This document shows positions 44,718-53,572 of a DNA stretch of 64,000 nucleotides, piece by piece; position 1 is the stretch's first letter, and the number at the start of each line of letters is the position of its first letter. The notes below the pieces were generated by a model, which searched no databases, was not told the DNA's origin, and saw nothing but the letters and a program-made list of their open reading frames with translations. Where the stretch lies: positions 1 through 64,000 of the forward strand of contig NC_014844.1 of assembly GCF_000176915.2 (NCBI RefSeq). Reading direction: 5' to 3'. The DNA is from Pseudodesulfovibrio aespoeensis Aspo-2. Its GTDB lineage: Bacteria; Desulfobacterota; Desulfovibrionia; Desulfovibrionales; Desulfovibrionaceae. The translations under genes and the position numbers were made by a program.

Positions 44718-45962
44718 ATGGTTGATGTAGATTCCCTGTACGAGTCCTTTTTCGTGGCCCGGCAGCCGGTGTTTCAGACCGACGAGAGCATCTGGGGCTA
44801 CGAGCTGCTCTTTCGCGCGGGCGAGGCCAATGTGGCCGAGATCGCCAACGATTCCCAGGCCACCTCGGCGGTCATTGCCGACGGCCTGTCCATGGCCCTG
44901 GAAGGGTTGCCGGAAACCGCACAGGTGCTGATCAACTTCCCGGAGCAGATGCTGCTCGACGGGGTGGGCTTTGCCCTGCCAAGCGACCGATGCGTGGTCG
45001 AGGTGCTGGAGCACGTCAGGCCCACGCCCGAGGTGCTCGACGCCGTGCGCAGGCTCAAGGATGCGGGCTACGCCATTGCCGTGGACGATTATTTTGGCCA
45101 GCCCGAACTGCGTCCTTTCCTGGAGCTGGCCGACATCCTCAAGATCGACATCCTCGCCCTGGGGGCCGACCCGGAGCGCATCCGGGCCGCCGTGGCCGGG
45201 ATTGGCGGCCTCGGCTGCCGACTGCTGGCCGAAAAGGTGGAGGACAACGCCACCTTCCGCCAGCTCGGCGGCATGGGGTTCACCCTGTTCCAGGGCTTCT
45301 TCTTCAGCAGGCCGGAGATCCTGACCGGGCGCAAGCTCTCCACCTCGGAGCTGACCCGGCTGCAACTCCTGAGCGAGCTCTCCGGGCTGGACTTTGACCC
45401 CAAACGGTTGAGCGAGATACTCCAGTCCGACCCCAACCTGAGCTACCGGCTGTTCCGCTACATCAACTCCGCCGGGTTCGGGCTGCGCCAGAAGGTCACC
45501 TCGCTCAAGCGGGCCATCGACATGATGGGCATGCTCCAGGCCCGGCAGTGGCTCAGCGCGGTGCTGCTGGCTGACATGAACCCGGCATCCCGGTCCGGCG
45601 AGCTGGCCCTTATGGCCGTGCAGCGGGCCCGGTTCCTCGAGGGGTTGTGCGCTGAAACGGGCCAGAAGATCTGCAAGCCCGACGCCGTGTTCATCTCCGG
45701 CCTCTTCTCGCTGCTCGACACCATGCTCGGTATGCGCATGGACGACATCCTGGCCACCCTGCCCCTGGACGAGTCCATCGTCAAAGGCCTTTGCGGCGAG
45801 GGCGAGATCCACGATCTGCTCTCCCTGGCCCACAGCTACGAGCGCGGCCACTGGGCCGACACCTCCCGCCGCATCAGCCGCCTGGGCCTGACCACCAGCC
45901 AGGTCGATCGTCTCTACGCCCAGTCCCGCCACTGGGCCCAACGCATGGTCGGCGGCGGATAA
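44718..45962 (+). CDS. EAL-HDOD domain protein (YuxH-type)
   Basis: A 414-aa protein with an N-terminal EAL-like domain and C-terminal HDOD domain. The EAL motif is GYELLFR, and several metal and substrate positions persist: INFPEQML (Asn), VVEVLEHV (Glu), VDDYFG (Asp pair), LKIDIL (Lys), LAEKVED (Glu) and LFQGFFFSRP (Gln). The HDOD part has the IDMMGMLQARQWLS helix. Such proteins often bind rather than cleave c-di-GMP, so catalysis is uncertain. AAGGAGG precedes the ATG. It ends the operon at a 100-nt hairpin. Confidence 0.92.
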   Translation: MVDVDSLYESFFVARQPVFQTDESIWGYELLFRAGEANVAEIANDSQATSAVIADGLSMALEGLPETAQVLINFPEQMLLDGVGFALPSDRCVVEVLEHVRPTPEVLDAVRRLKDAGYAIAVDDYFGQPELRPFLELADILKIDILALGADPERIRAAVAGIGGLGCRLLAEKVEDNATFRQLGGMGFTLFQGFFFSRPEILTGRKLSTSELTRLQLLSELSGLDFDPKRLSEILQSDPNLSYRLFRYINSAGFGLRQKVTSLKRAIDMMGMLQARQWLSAVLLADMNPASRSGELALMAVQRARFLEGLCAETGQKICKPDAVFISGLFSLLDTMLGMRMDDILATLPLDESIVKGLCGEGEIHDLLSLAHSYERGHWADTSRRISRLGLTTSQVDRLYAQSRHWAQRMVGGG

Positions 45963-46060
45963 TGGGGTGATTGCTGCGTTGCTTCAAAGCATCCAGACCC
46001 TCGCGTAGGAAGACTACGCTTCGGGCCTGGATGCTTTTCGCGCCTTGCACTCACCCCATT
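45961..46060. repeat. 100-nt imperfect hairpin at the end of the EAL-HDOD gene
   Basis: Outer arms AATGGGGTGA (45961-45970) and TCACCCCATT (46051-46060) are perfect complements, as are the inner arms AAAGCATCCAG (45986-45996) and CTGGATGCTTT (46027-46037). The outer arm begins within the TAA stop. It could terminate transcription, stabilise the mRNA 3' end, or be part of a dispersed repeat. Confidence 0.8.
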
Positions 46061-46485
46061 CTCCACCGCCGACCGGGGATGCAGGGTGCGGAAGGGATAT
46101 CCAAACCCCTTGGGGAGGAATACTCCGCGCCGAGCCGGGATGCTTTTCGCGCCTTGCGCTCACTCCTTTTCCTTCGCCGACCAAGGGCACTGGGTGCGGA
46201 AGGCACACCCAAGTCCTCGCATGGAAAGCCTCCGCATCGGGTTCGCGTTCCATTTTCTGCCGCCGAAGGGTGCGCACCGCGTGGGACGTGTCGTCTGTGG
46301 AAAGGGCCGTTTCCAGCGGGCGTGCCGCCCTATCGCGGGAGCGGGCTGGCAAAGGGTCGCGAAGCAAGCCGCGACCCTGGCCCGGCCATTGTCCAGACTC
46401 CTGCAAATCTCTTTAGACTTTTTCTGGAAAATGTGTTGGATTTGCCGGGCGCGAGACCAGATGGTCCGGCAAGGAGCCTGAATTC
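45963..46485. other. Repeat-rich intergenic region before murI
   Basis: About 520 bp containing the 100-nt hairpin and the 109-bp repeats. The stretch 46290-46470 has no recognisable gene and presumably carries the murI promoter. A TTTAGACTTTTTCTGGAAAATG segment lies near 46413-46434. Reading frames spanning the region were rejected as repeat-derived. Confidence 0.55.
46029..46246. repeat. Two tandem ~109-bp non-coding repeats
   Basis: Copies begin at 46029 and 46138 with the identical 20 bases GGATGCTTTTCGCGCCTTGC and continue with matching blocks CGCCGACC, GGGTGCGGAAGG and CTCCGC. Identity is roughly two-thirds by eye. A third, weaker copy may start near 46247. Reading frames through them give Pro/Arg/Ser-rich peptides with no domain. 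Confidence 0.75.
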
Positions 46486-47325
46486 ATGGAAAATGCGGCA
46501 AAACTGCCCATCGGCATGTTTGATTCCGGGGTGGGCGGGCTGACTGTGCTGCGCGCCCTGCGCGAGCGGATGCCCTGCGAGGACGTGGTTTACCTGGGCG
46601 ACACGGCGCGGCTGCCTTACGGCACCAAGTCGCCCCAGACCGTGTCGCGCTACGCCGTGCAGTGCGCGGCAGAGCTGGTGCGCCGGGAGATCAAGCTCTT
46701 GGTGGTGGCCTGCAACACGGCCTCTGCCGTGGCCATCGGCCCCCTGCGCGAGGCGTATCCCGGCATCCCGGTCATCGGGGTGGTGGAGCCGGGCGCTCAG
46801 GCTGCCTGCCGGGCCACCCGCAACCAGGCCATCGGCGTCATCGCCACCGAGGCGACCATTGCGGGCGGGGCCTACCATCGCGCCATCCACGCCATCGCGC
46901 CAGAGGCCCGCATTGTGGGCCATCCCTGCCAGCTCTTCGTGGCCCTGGCCGAGGAGGGGTGGATCGACGGCCCGGTGGCCGAGGGCGTGGCCGCCAGATA
47001 TCTGCATCCCGTATTCCGGCCCGCTTCAGGCACGGAAAGCCCGGTCATCCCAGACACCCTGGTCCTGGGCTGCACCCATTTCCCGCTGCTGGCTCCGGCC
47101 ATCCGCAGCGTGCTCGACCCGTCCGTGGTCATCGTGGATTCCGCAGCCACCACGGCAGAGACCGTGTATGCCGAGCTGGCCCGGCTGAACCTGGGCAGGC
47201 CCGGCACGGGCTGCGGCGACACCGCCTACCTGACCACCGACGACGCGGCCCGGTTCGCGCGCACAGGCACGCGCTTCCTGGGCACGCCCATCACCGAGCA
47301 TCAGGTGGAGTTGGTGGATCTGTAG
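46486..47325 (+). CDS. murI: Glutamate racemase
   Basis: Interconverts L- and D-glutamate for peptidoglycan. The 279-aa protein has the two catalytic cysteines in VACNTAS (Cys76) and LGCTHFPLL (Cys196), the N-terminal GMFDSGVGGLTVLR and YLGDTARLPYGTKS. The length is normal. AAGGAG lies 9 nt before the ATG. The gene is preceded by a repeat-rich gap and convergent with the universal stress protein gene. Confidence 0.96.
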   Translation: MENAAKLPIGMFDSGVGGLTVLRALRERMPCEDVVYLGDTARLPYGTKSPQTVSRYAVQCAAELVRREIKLLVVACNTASAVAIGPLREAYPGIPVIGVVEPGAQAACRATRNQAIGVIATEATIAGGAYHRAIHAIAPEARIVGHPCQLFVALAEEGWIDGPVAEGVAARYLHPVFRPASGTESPVIPDTLVLGCTHFPLLAPAIRSVLDPSVVIVDSAATTAETVYAELARLNLGRPGTGCGDTAYLTTDDAARFARTGTRFLGTPITEHQVELVDL

Positions 47326-47341
47326 GCGGACGCGTGCGCGC

Positions 47342-48271
47342 CTATTTGACGATGAGCACCGAGTTCCTGGCCCGGGCCGCCACCTCGTGGGCCACGCTGA
47401 AGGTCTTGGCAAACCACGGCTTGGCCGACTCGGCCATGACGATCAGGGAGAAGTCGTACCCGATTTCGGTGATGATTTCCGCCGGATTGCCCACCTCCAC
47501 CAGCAGCTCGTGCGGCGTGACGCCGTGTTCCCTGAAGTAGGCGTCGGCCTCGTTAACGGCGCGCTGCGCGCTCTCGCGTCCGGCCTCGTCCGGGGCCACA
47601 GACAGGAGGGTGGACGGGCAGTCGCACGCCTTGGCGTAGCGCACGGCGCGGTCCAGCATGGCCTGTGAGCGCTTAGTCTCCTGCACGCAGACGAGGTGGC
47701 CGTGGCCCGGCTCCAGGTGGCGGGCCACGATCACGGGCCGCGCGCAGTGGGCGGCCACGGTCAGGGCCAGGGACTTGGGCGTGAAATATCGGCGCAGCCC
47801 CTCCACCGGCTTGGGCGAGCCGCCCACGATGACCAGATCCGCGTCGAACCGCTCGGCTTCGTCCGCCACCGTGCTGGTCACGTCCGGGCTGATGCGCAGC
47901 TTGAGCGACACGGTGCCGCCGCACGGGTTCTCGTACTCGCGGATATATTCGCCCGCCGGGTCGCCGCTGATCTCCGCGTGCCGCCACTCGGCCTCGCCCT
48001 TGATCTCGCCCAGCTCAAGCAGGATGTCGCGGGCCTTGCGCAGGGCGGTCATGCCGGGCAGCTCCAGGCCCCAGTCGAGGATGTTCTGGCGGGCCACGCG
48101 CACCTCCATGCCGCCCGAGTTCAGGCCGCTGTCCTGGGCGCGGACGTAGAGCAGCCCGATGTCGGCGCAGCTGTGCCGGGCCAGCCGGGCCGCGAACTTC
48201 AGCCCGGCGAACGCCTCCGGGCCTCCGCCGATGCAGATGAGAATCCTCAGGGGGGTCTGGTCCTGTGTCAT
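47342..48271 (-). CDS. Universal stress protein, tandem UspA domains
   Basis: A 309-aa soluble protein. The first domain starts RILICIGGGPEAFAGLKFAA and ends LVIVGGSPKPVEG...VIVAR; the second starts HLVCVQETKRSQAML and ends SLIVMAESAK...NSVLIVK. The ATP-binding G-2x-G-9x-G(S/T) pattern is incomplete by eye in both. AAGGAG lies 6 nt upstream of the ATG at 48271 (an ATG at 48277 is too close to it). It starts 10 nt after the DASS transporter stop, so the two form one operon; a regulatory role over transport is plausible. Confidence 0.9.
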   Translation of the reverse strand: MTQDQTPLRILICIGGGPEAFAGLKFAARLARHSCADIGLLYVRAQDSGLNSGGMEVRVARQNILDWGLELPGMTALRKARDILLELGEIKGEAEWRHAEISGDPAGEYIREYENPCGGTVSLKLRISPDVTSTVADEAERFDADLVIVGGSPKPVEGLRRYFTPKSLALTVAAHCARPVIVARHLEPGHGHLVCVQETKRSQAMLDRAVRYAKACDCPSTLLSVAPDEAGRESAQRAVNEADAYFREHGVTPHELLVEVGNPAEIITEIGYDFSLIVMAESAKPWFAKTFSVAHEVAARARNSVLIVK

Positions 48272-48281
48272 GACCATCTCC

Positions 48282-49727
48282 TTACAGCCCGACCAGGGGC
48301 CAGTACAGTTTCGACGCCAGCAGTAGCACGGCAAAGGACATGAGCGCCATGCGCCAGCCCACCCGCATGAAGTCCGAGGAGCGCAGGTAGCCGGACGAAT
48401 GGACAATGGTCGAGGCCGGGGTGCCGATGACCGTGAAATAGGCAAAGGCGCTGGACATGGCCGTGGTCATGCCCACGGCCAAAGGGTTGCTCCCGGACTC
48501 CATGGCAATGGACAGGACAATGGGGCCGAGCACGGCCACGGCAGCCCCGTTGCTCATGGTGTTGGTCAGCAGGGTTGTCAGGATCATGACTGCGGCCAGC
48601 AGGCCGATGCCCCGGTCCATGCCCAGCGGGGCCAGCCCGTCCATGAACAGCCCGGCCAGCCAGGCCGCGGCCCCGGTGTCGCGCATCTGCACGCCCAGGG
48701 ATATGGCTGCGGCATAGAGCAGGACCACGCCCCAGTTGACGCCCGAGTTGATGTCCTGCCAGCGGACCAGCCCGGTGACCAGAAACAGGGTGGCCCCGAG
48801 GATGGCGATGGTGCCCATGCCCACCTCGGACGAAAACCCCACCCAGCCCACCAGGGTCAGCAGGAAGAGCCCGATGGCCAGATAATGCTGTCCGGTCAGC
48901 GCGCCCTCCTCGCCCACCTGCGCCTTGAGCGTGTCCACAGCCGGGCCGAGGTCCGCCATGTCGGTTTTGAAGGTCCGGCGCAGGATCAGGTGCATCAGGG
49001 GCAGCTGGACCAGGAAGACCGGGTAGGCGTAGATCATCCACTTGAGATAGCTGACGCTGAAGACATGGGTGGCCGGATCGTCGGCCACAAAAAAGAAGTC
49101 GCGCAGGTAGTCGATCATGATGGCGTTGCGCGCCCCGCCCGACGGGGTGCCGATGCCCGCCATGGCGCAGGCGTAGGAGATGGAAAAGAGCAGGATCACG
49201 GCCAGTCCGCGTCGTTTGTCCTCGTCGTCCGTGGCCAGCTGGAGCAGGGACAGGGCCACGGGCAGCATCATGGCCGCCACCGTGTGCTCGCCGACGAACG
49301 AGGCCAGGATGCCGGAAAAGATCGAAATACCAAACGCTATGTTATATGTATTCGATCCCGTAATACTGACGATGAGCAGGGCAAGCCGCTTGTCGAGCTT
49401 CTGCTTGACCAGGGCCACGGCCAGCATGAGCGAGCCCATGATGAACAGGACCGAATCCTTCATCAGCGAGCTGGCCACCAGCGACGAATCGAGATCGAGC
49501 AGGAAGACCTGGCCCAGGATGATGAGCAGGGCCACGGCAGGCAGGGGGATGGGCTCGGTGACGAACAGGATGGTGGCGCCGACGGTCATGATCAGCACCC
49601 GCCATCCTTGGGGCGAAATCCCCTCTGGTGCGGGCGCGAGGAGCATGGCCGCCTGGATGACCAGGGTGATGAGGAACCACCGTTTTTCGCGCAGATAGTG
49701 TACCATGTTCAAGCCAGCGTACACCAT
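48282..49727 (-). CDS. DASS/SLC13-family anion:sodium symporter
   Basis: An inner-membrane transporter of about 481 aa with 11-13 helices, related to CitT/SdcS. The family hallmarks are paired hairpins with SNT-like motifs: GIGTPSGGARNAIMI in the first half and TNTMSNGAAVAVL in the second, plus VTEPIPLPAVALLI. Substrates are usually dicarboxylates, sulfate or citrate. The start is uncertain (ATG 49811, 49727 or 49706; none has a strong ribosome site). Co-transcribed with the downstream Usp gene. Confidence 0.9.
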   Translation of the reverse strand: MVYAGLNMVHYLREKRWFLITLVIQAAMLLAPAPEGISPQGWRVLIMTVGATILFVTEPIPLPAVALLIILGQVFLLDLDSSLVASSLMKDSVLFIMGSLMLAVALVKQKLDKRLALLIVSITGSNTYNIAFGISIFSGILASFVGEHTVAAMMLPVALSLLQLATDDEDKRRGLAVILLFSISYACAMAGIGTPSGGARNAIMIDYLRDFFFVADDPATHVFSVSYLKWMIYAYPVFLVQLPLMHLILRRTFKTDMADLGPAVDTLKAQVGEEGALTGQHYLAIGLFLLTLVGWVGFSSEVGMGTIAILGATLFLVTGLVRWQDINSGVNWGVVLLYAAAISLGVQMRDTGAAAWLAGLFMDGLAPLGMDRGIGLLAAVMILTTLLTNTMSNGAAVAVLGPIVLSIAMESGSNPLAVGMTTAMSSAFAYFTVIGTPASTIVHSSGYLRSSDFMRVGWRMALMSFAVLLLASKLYWPLVGL

Positions 49728-49883
49728 TTCGCGGTCCGTTGCCACCTCTGGCGTGCGTGGCGCGGCCCTTGCCGGGGTTCCTGCCCATGCCGTTGTCGGG
49801 CGGCTTTTCATTTTGCCCGGCTTGGGATAATCACGGGGAGGGAGGGGCATGGCCCCGCAGCCTGTCAAACCGAGGAGAAGCCC

Positions 49884-50363
49884 TTGAAACGCACCATTTC
49901 CGCCCTGGCCCGCAACGAGCCGGGCGTGCTTGCCAAGATGGCCACGGAGTTCAGCCGCTATGCGGCCAACATTCTGTCCCTGGCCGCCGGGGAGACGGAA
50001 AACCCCCAGGTCTCCCGCATCGTTGCCTGCATCGAGGGGGACAACGCGGCCCTGGACGAGATCAGCCGCTATCTGGAGGGGCTTGAGACCATCATCCAGG
50101 TGGACGACCTGTCGCGCAAGGATTTCGTGGACCGCGAGCTGGTTCTGGTCAAGGTGGTCATGGACCCTGAGCGCACAGCCCAGCTGATGCAGGTCTTTGA
50201 GGTCTTCCGGGCCAGCGTGGTGGGCATGGGCCAGGAGACCATCACCGTGGAGATGGCCGGCGACCAGGAGCGGGTCGAGGGGCTCATCCACATGCTCAAG
50301 CCCTATGGCATCAAGTCCATGTGCCGCTCGGGCATGATCGCCCTCAAGCGCGGGGACGAATAG
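49884..50363 (+). CDS. IlvH/IlvN-like acetolactate synthase small subunit (ACT domain)
   Basis: A 159-aa regulatory subunit-type protein: an ACT domain (ISALARNEPGVLAKMATEFS) and a C-terminal ALS small-subunit domain ending RSGMIALKRGDE, as in IlvH. Such proteins confer branched-chain amino acid feedback on acetohydroxyacid synthase. No catalytic subunit is adjacent; instead it is 3 nt from ptb and then buk. The TTG start at 49884 is set by GAGGAGA 6-7 nt upstream. It may be recruited to sense branched-chain amino acids for the acyl-phosphate pathway. Confidence 0.88.
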   Translation: MKRTISALARNEPGVLAKMATEFSRYAANILSLAAGETENPQVSRIVACIEGDNAALDEISRYLEGLETIIQVDDLSRKDFVDRELVLVKVVMDPERTAQLMQVFEVFRASVVGMGQETITVEMAGDQERVEGLIHMLKPYGIKSMCRSGMIALKRGDE

Positions 50364-50366
50364 TCC

Positions 50367-51329
50367 ATGGCGGAGTGGTCCGTGACCAGCAACAACGCGC
50401 CCATCGCCAGCCTGGACGCGCTGGTGCGCGCCGCCCGCAGCCACGGGCCGGGCGGGACCATGCCCAGGGTGGCCATTGCCCGGTCAGCCGAGGGGTTTGT
50501 GCTCCGGGCCGGGATCGAGGCCTTTGAGCGCGGCATTGCCGAGCCTATCCTCATCGGCGACCTGGACGCCACCCGGCGCATCGCCGATGCGCGCGGTCTG
50601 GACATCTCCCCCTTTCGCTCCATTGACATGGGCGACGACCAGCAGGCCGTGGCCGAGGCCGTGCGCCTGTTTCGCCAGGGGGAGGCCCAGCTGATCATGA
50701 AGGGGCTGGTGCCCACGGTCACCCTGCTCAAGGGGGTGCTGGACAAGGAAACCGGCGTGCCCCATCCCTCGCGCATCCTCAGCCATGTGGCGGTCTTCGA
50801 GTCGCCCCTGGACGGGCGGCTGATGCTCATGACCGATCCGGGCGTGAACATCAATCCCAACCTGCAACGCAAGGCGGACATCCTCAGGAACGCCTTGGAT
50901 GTGGCCCGCTGCCTGGGCATGGACAGGCCGCGTGTCGCCATTCTGGCGGCCACGGAGAAGGTCAACTACCCGGCCATGCCCGCCACGCTGGACGCCGATA
51001 TCCTGACCAAGATGGCGGCCAGGGGCGAGTTCGGCGATGCGGTGGTGGCCGGACCGCTCTCCCTGGATCTGGCCCTGTCCGGCGAAATCGCGGCCTGCAA
51101 GCGGTTCGAAAGCCCGGTGGCCGGGTGCGCCGACATTCTGGTCACCCCCAACATCGAGGCGGGCAACATCCTCTACAAGTCCCTGTCCGTGTTCTGCGGC
51201 TGCGTCATGGCCGCCGTGGTGGTGGGCAGCCTGGTGCCGGTGGTGGTCCCGTCGCGCGGCGATTCCAATGCCAGCAAATTTCTCTCCATTGCCCTGGCCA
51301 GCCTGCTGGCCCGCCGGACACGCGCATGA
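50367..51329 (+). CDS. ptb: Phosphate butyryltransferase (phosphate acyltransferase)
   Basis: Exchanges CoA for phosphate on butyryl- or branched-chain acyl-CoA, giving an acyl phosphate. The 320-aa protein belongs to the PTA/PTB family: LIMKGLVPTVTLLKGVL, the active-site region LMTDPGVNINP, VAILAATEKVN and LVTPNIEAGNILYKSL. The last signature and length fit PTB rather than large bacterial Pta. The stop overlaps the kinase ATG as ATGA. With butyrate kinase it would conserve energy as ATP from acyl-CoA, for example in branched-chain amino acid oxidation. Confidence 0.92.
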   Translation: MAEWSVTSNNAPIASLDALVRAARSHGPGGTMPRVAIARSAEGFVLRAGIEAFERGIAEPILIGDLDATRRIADARGLDISPFRSIDMGDDQQAVAEAVRLFRQGEAQLIMKGLVPTVTLLKGVLDKETGVPHPSRILSHVAVFESPLDGRLMLMTDPGVNINPNLQRKADILRNALDVARCLGMDRPRVAILAATEKVNYPAMPATLDADILTKMAARGEFGDAVVAGPLSLDLALSGEIAACKRFESPVAGCADILVTPNIEAGNILYKSLSVFCGCVMAAVVVGSLVPVVVPSRGDSNASKFLSIALASLLARRTRA

Positions 51330-52459
51330 AGAGCGGGAAAGCACGGCGCAAAGACGGGCACCCCCTGCGGATATTTGTCATCAATCCCGGCTCCACCTCC
51401 ACCCGGCTGGCCCTGTATGCGGGCGGACAGGCCGTGTTCTCGCGCGAGTTCCAGCACGACAAGGCCGAGATCGCCCGATTCCCCCATGTCGCGGACCAGT
51501 TCGCCTACCGGCTGGCTGCCGTGGAAACGGCCCTGGCCGACGGGCGCATTGATCCCGGCACTCTGGATGGCGTGGCTGGCCGTGGTGGGCTGCTGCGTCC
51601 CATGGAGGGCGGTGTTTACGAAGTGTCCGACGCAATGCTCGATGATCTGCAATCGGCCCGTTACGGCGAGCACGCCTGCAACCTGGGCGCGTCCCTGGCG
51701 CGCGAGGTGGCACGACGGGCCGGGGTGGGCGCGTACATCGTCGACCCGGTGGTCACGGACGAGCTGGCAGACGTGGCCCGGATTACCGGCCTGCCGGATA
51801 TCCGCCGCCGCAGCCTGTTCCACGCCCTGAGCCAGCGTGGCGCGGCGCGCACTGCGGCGGCCCGGCTCGGCGTGGCTTATGGTGAGGCGGATTTCATCGT
51901 CTGCCACATGGGCGGGGGCATCTCCATCGGCGCGCACCGGCGCGGGCGGGTGGTGGAGGTGGTCAACGCCCTGGACGGCGAGGGGCCGTTCTCGCCCGAG
52001 CGCACGGGCGGACTGCCGCTTGTGCCGGTGCTGGAGATGCTTGAGCGCGGGGAGCAGACCCCGGCCACGCTCAAGCGGGCCGTGCTGCGCGAGGGCGGGC
52101 TTTTCGCCCACCTGGGCACCAACGACCTGCGCGAGGTCGTCCGGCGCATGGGCGAAAACGACGACCAGGCGCGCACCCTGTTCCAGGCCCTGGCCTACGG
52201 GGTTTCCCGGCACATCGGCTCCCTGGCCCCGGCCCTGGCGGACGAGGCCGGGCGCGTGACCGTGGCCGCGGTAGTGCTTACGGGCGGGTTGGCCCGCAGC
52301 GCGCAACTTGTCCATGAAATTATGAGGATGGTCGGCTATCTCGGCCCGGTGGAGGTGGTCACTGGCGACGAGGAGATGGCGGCCCTGGCCGGGGGTGTGA
52401 TCCGCGCCCTGACCGGGGCGGAGCCGGTCAAGACCTATGGCCCGGCAGGCGGGCTGTGA
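51326..52459 (+). CDS. buk: Butyrate kinase
   Basis: Makes ATP and a carboxylate from butyryl phosphate or a related acyl phosphate. The 377-aa protein belongs to the ASKHA acetate/butyrate kinase family: FVINPGSTSTRLALY at the N-terminus, MGGGISIGAHRRGRVVEVV, and VVLTGGLARS in the adenosine-binding site. PVVTDELADVARITGLP is typical of Buk. The ATGA overlap with ptb indicates translational coupling. The ACT-domain gene upstream completes a three-gene operon. Confidence 0.94.
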   Translation: MKSGKARRKDGHPLRIFVINPGSTSTRLALYAGGQAVFSREFQHDKAEIARFPHVADQFAYRLAAVETALADGRIDPGTLDGVAGRGGLLRPMEGGVYEVSDAMLDDLQSARYGEHACNLGASLAREVARRAGVGAYIVDPVVTDELADVARITGLPDIRRRSLFHALSQRGAARTAAARLGVAYGEADFIVCHMGGGISIGAHRRGRVVEVVNALDGEGPFSPERTGGLPLVPVLEMLERGEQTPATLKRAVLREGGLFAHLGTNDLREVVRRMGENDDQARTLFQALAYGVSRHIGSLAPALADEAGRVTVAAVVLTGGLARSAQLVHEIMRMVGYLGPVEVVTGDEEMAALAGGVIRALTGAEPVKTYGPAGGL

Positions 52460-52664
52460 CCCGGCGCGCCGGTGTCGCGGCTGCTTTGTCCGTTGACCGA
52501 GCAAAAACGCCCTGTTACCGAAAGAGACTCCCCGCAGGAGCCGAAGCATGGTATGTGTCACAGGCGGTTGCGTGAATATAATTGCCATGGCAGGTGGCTC
52601 CCCATAGCTTTTCCCGGGGCCGTCCGGCACAAGGCGGCTCACTCCGGGCACAAGGACAACGTGG

Positions 52665-53543
52665 ATGGGATCGCTTTTTTCCAACGCCATATCACTGCGT
52701 AAAAGTGTCGGAATTTCCGACGCCGAGTTCATGCAGTTGCGCGACTTCATTTACGAAAAATGCGGCATTTTCGTGGACATCAAGCGCAAGTATCTCTTTG
52801 AGAGTCGTTTTTCCAAGCGGTTGAACGACCTGGGCCTGCCCGGATTCGCCGACTACATCAAGTATCTCAAGTTCGATATGCGCAAGAATGAAGAGCTGGC
52901 AACGCTCTTTGAGCTGGTGACCACCAACGAGACGAGCTTCTGCCGCGACGGCAAGCAGCTGGAAGCGTTCCAGGACAAGGTGCTCAAGGAGGTGCTCGAC
53001 GCCCAGCGCAAGGCGGGGCGGCTGGAGCTGAACATCTGGTCCGCCGGGTGTTCGTCGGGCGAGGAGCCGTACACCCTGTCCATCCTCCTGCACGAGACCC
53101 TGCGCGCCGAAATCGCCCGCTGGCGTATTGCCATCACCGCCGTGGACCTGTCCAGGGCCATGGTCGAGCGGGCCAGGGAAGGCGTGTACGCCGACTACGC
53201 CTTCAAGACCACGCCCGACGACATCCGGCAGAAATATTTTGTCAACTCGCCGAGCGGCTGGAAGATCAAGCCCGAAGTGGCCCGGATCGTCACCTTTCAG
53301 GAGATGAACCTGAACGACCCCCTGGCCTTGAAGCGGGTTCCGCGTTCGCATATCGTTTTCTGCCGGAATGTGGTAATTTACTTTGATGACGCCATGAAGC
53401 GGAAGGTGGTCAGTTCGTTCTACGACAACCTCCTGCCCGGCGGGTATCTGATGCTTGGCCATTCCGAGACACTGCACAAGGTCTCGTCCTCGTTCAAGCC
53501 CGTTTACCACCCCGGAACCATCGCGTACCTGAAGGAAGGCTAG
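52665..53543 (+). CDS. cheR: CheR-type chemoreceptor glutamate methyltransferase
   Basis: SAM-dependent methylation of chemoreceptors. The 292-aa protein has the CheR_N helical domain (FMQLRDFIYEKCGIF), the NETSFCRD motif, motif I in IWSAGCSSGEEPYTLSILL, FCRNVVIYFD and GYLMLGHSET. AAGGA lies 8 nt before the ATG. A perfect TATAAT (52577-52582) upstream could be its -10 box, though no good -35 is visible. No receptor or cheB is adjacent; an HDOD gene follows 29 nt later, so the pair may be an operon. Confidence 0.94.
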   Translation: MGSLFSNAISLRKSVGISDAEFMQLRDFIYEKCGIFVDIKRKYLFESRFSKRLNDLGLPGFADYIKYLKFDMRKNEELATLFELVTTNETSFCRDGKQLEAFQDKVLKEVLDAQRKAGRLELNIWSAGCSSGEEPYTLSILLHETLRAEIARWRIAITAVDLSRAMVERAREGVYADYAFKTTPDDIRQKYFVNSPSGWKIKPEVARIVTFQEMNLNDPLALKRVPRSHIVFCRNVVIYFDDAMKRKVVSSFYDNLLPGGYLMLGHSETLHKVSSSFKPVYHPGTIAYLKEG

Positions 53544-53572
53544 GCAGTCAGTGCCTGCACGGAGGAAATGTT

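Noticed and set aside
45971-46543. 190-codon frame before murI, and its antisense counterpart at 46014-46406
   Set aside because: Translates the tandem non-coding repeat (Pro/Arg/Ser-rich peptides of a kind often misannotated) and overlaps the murI start.
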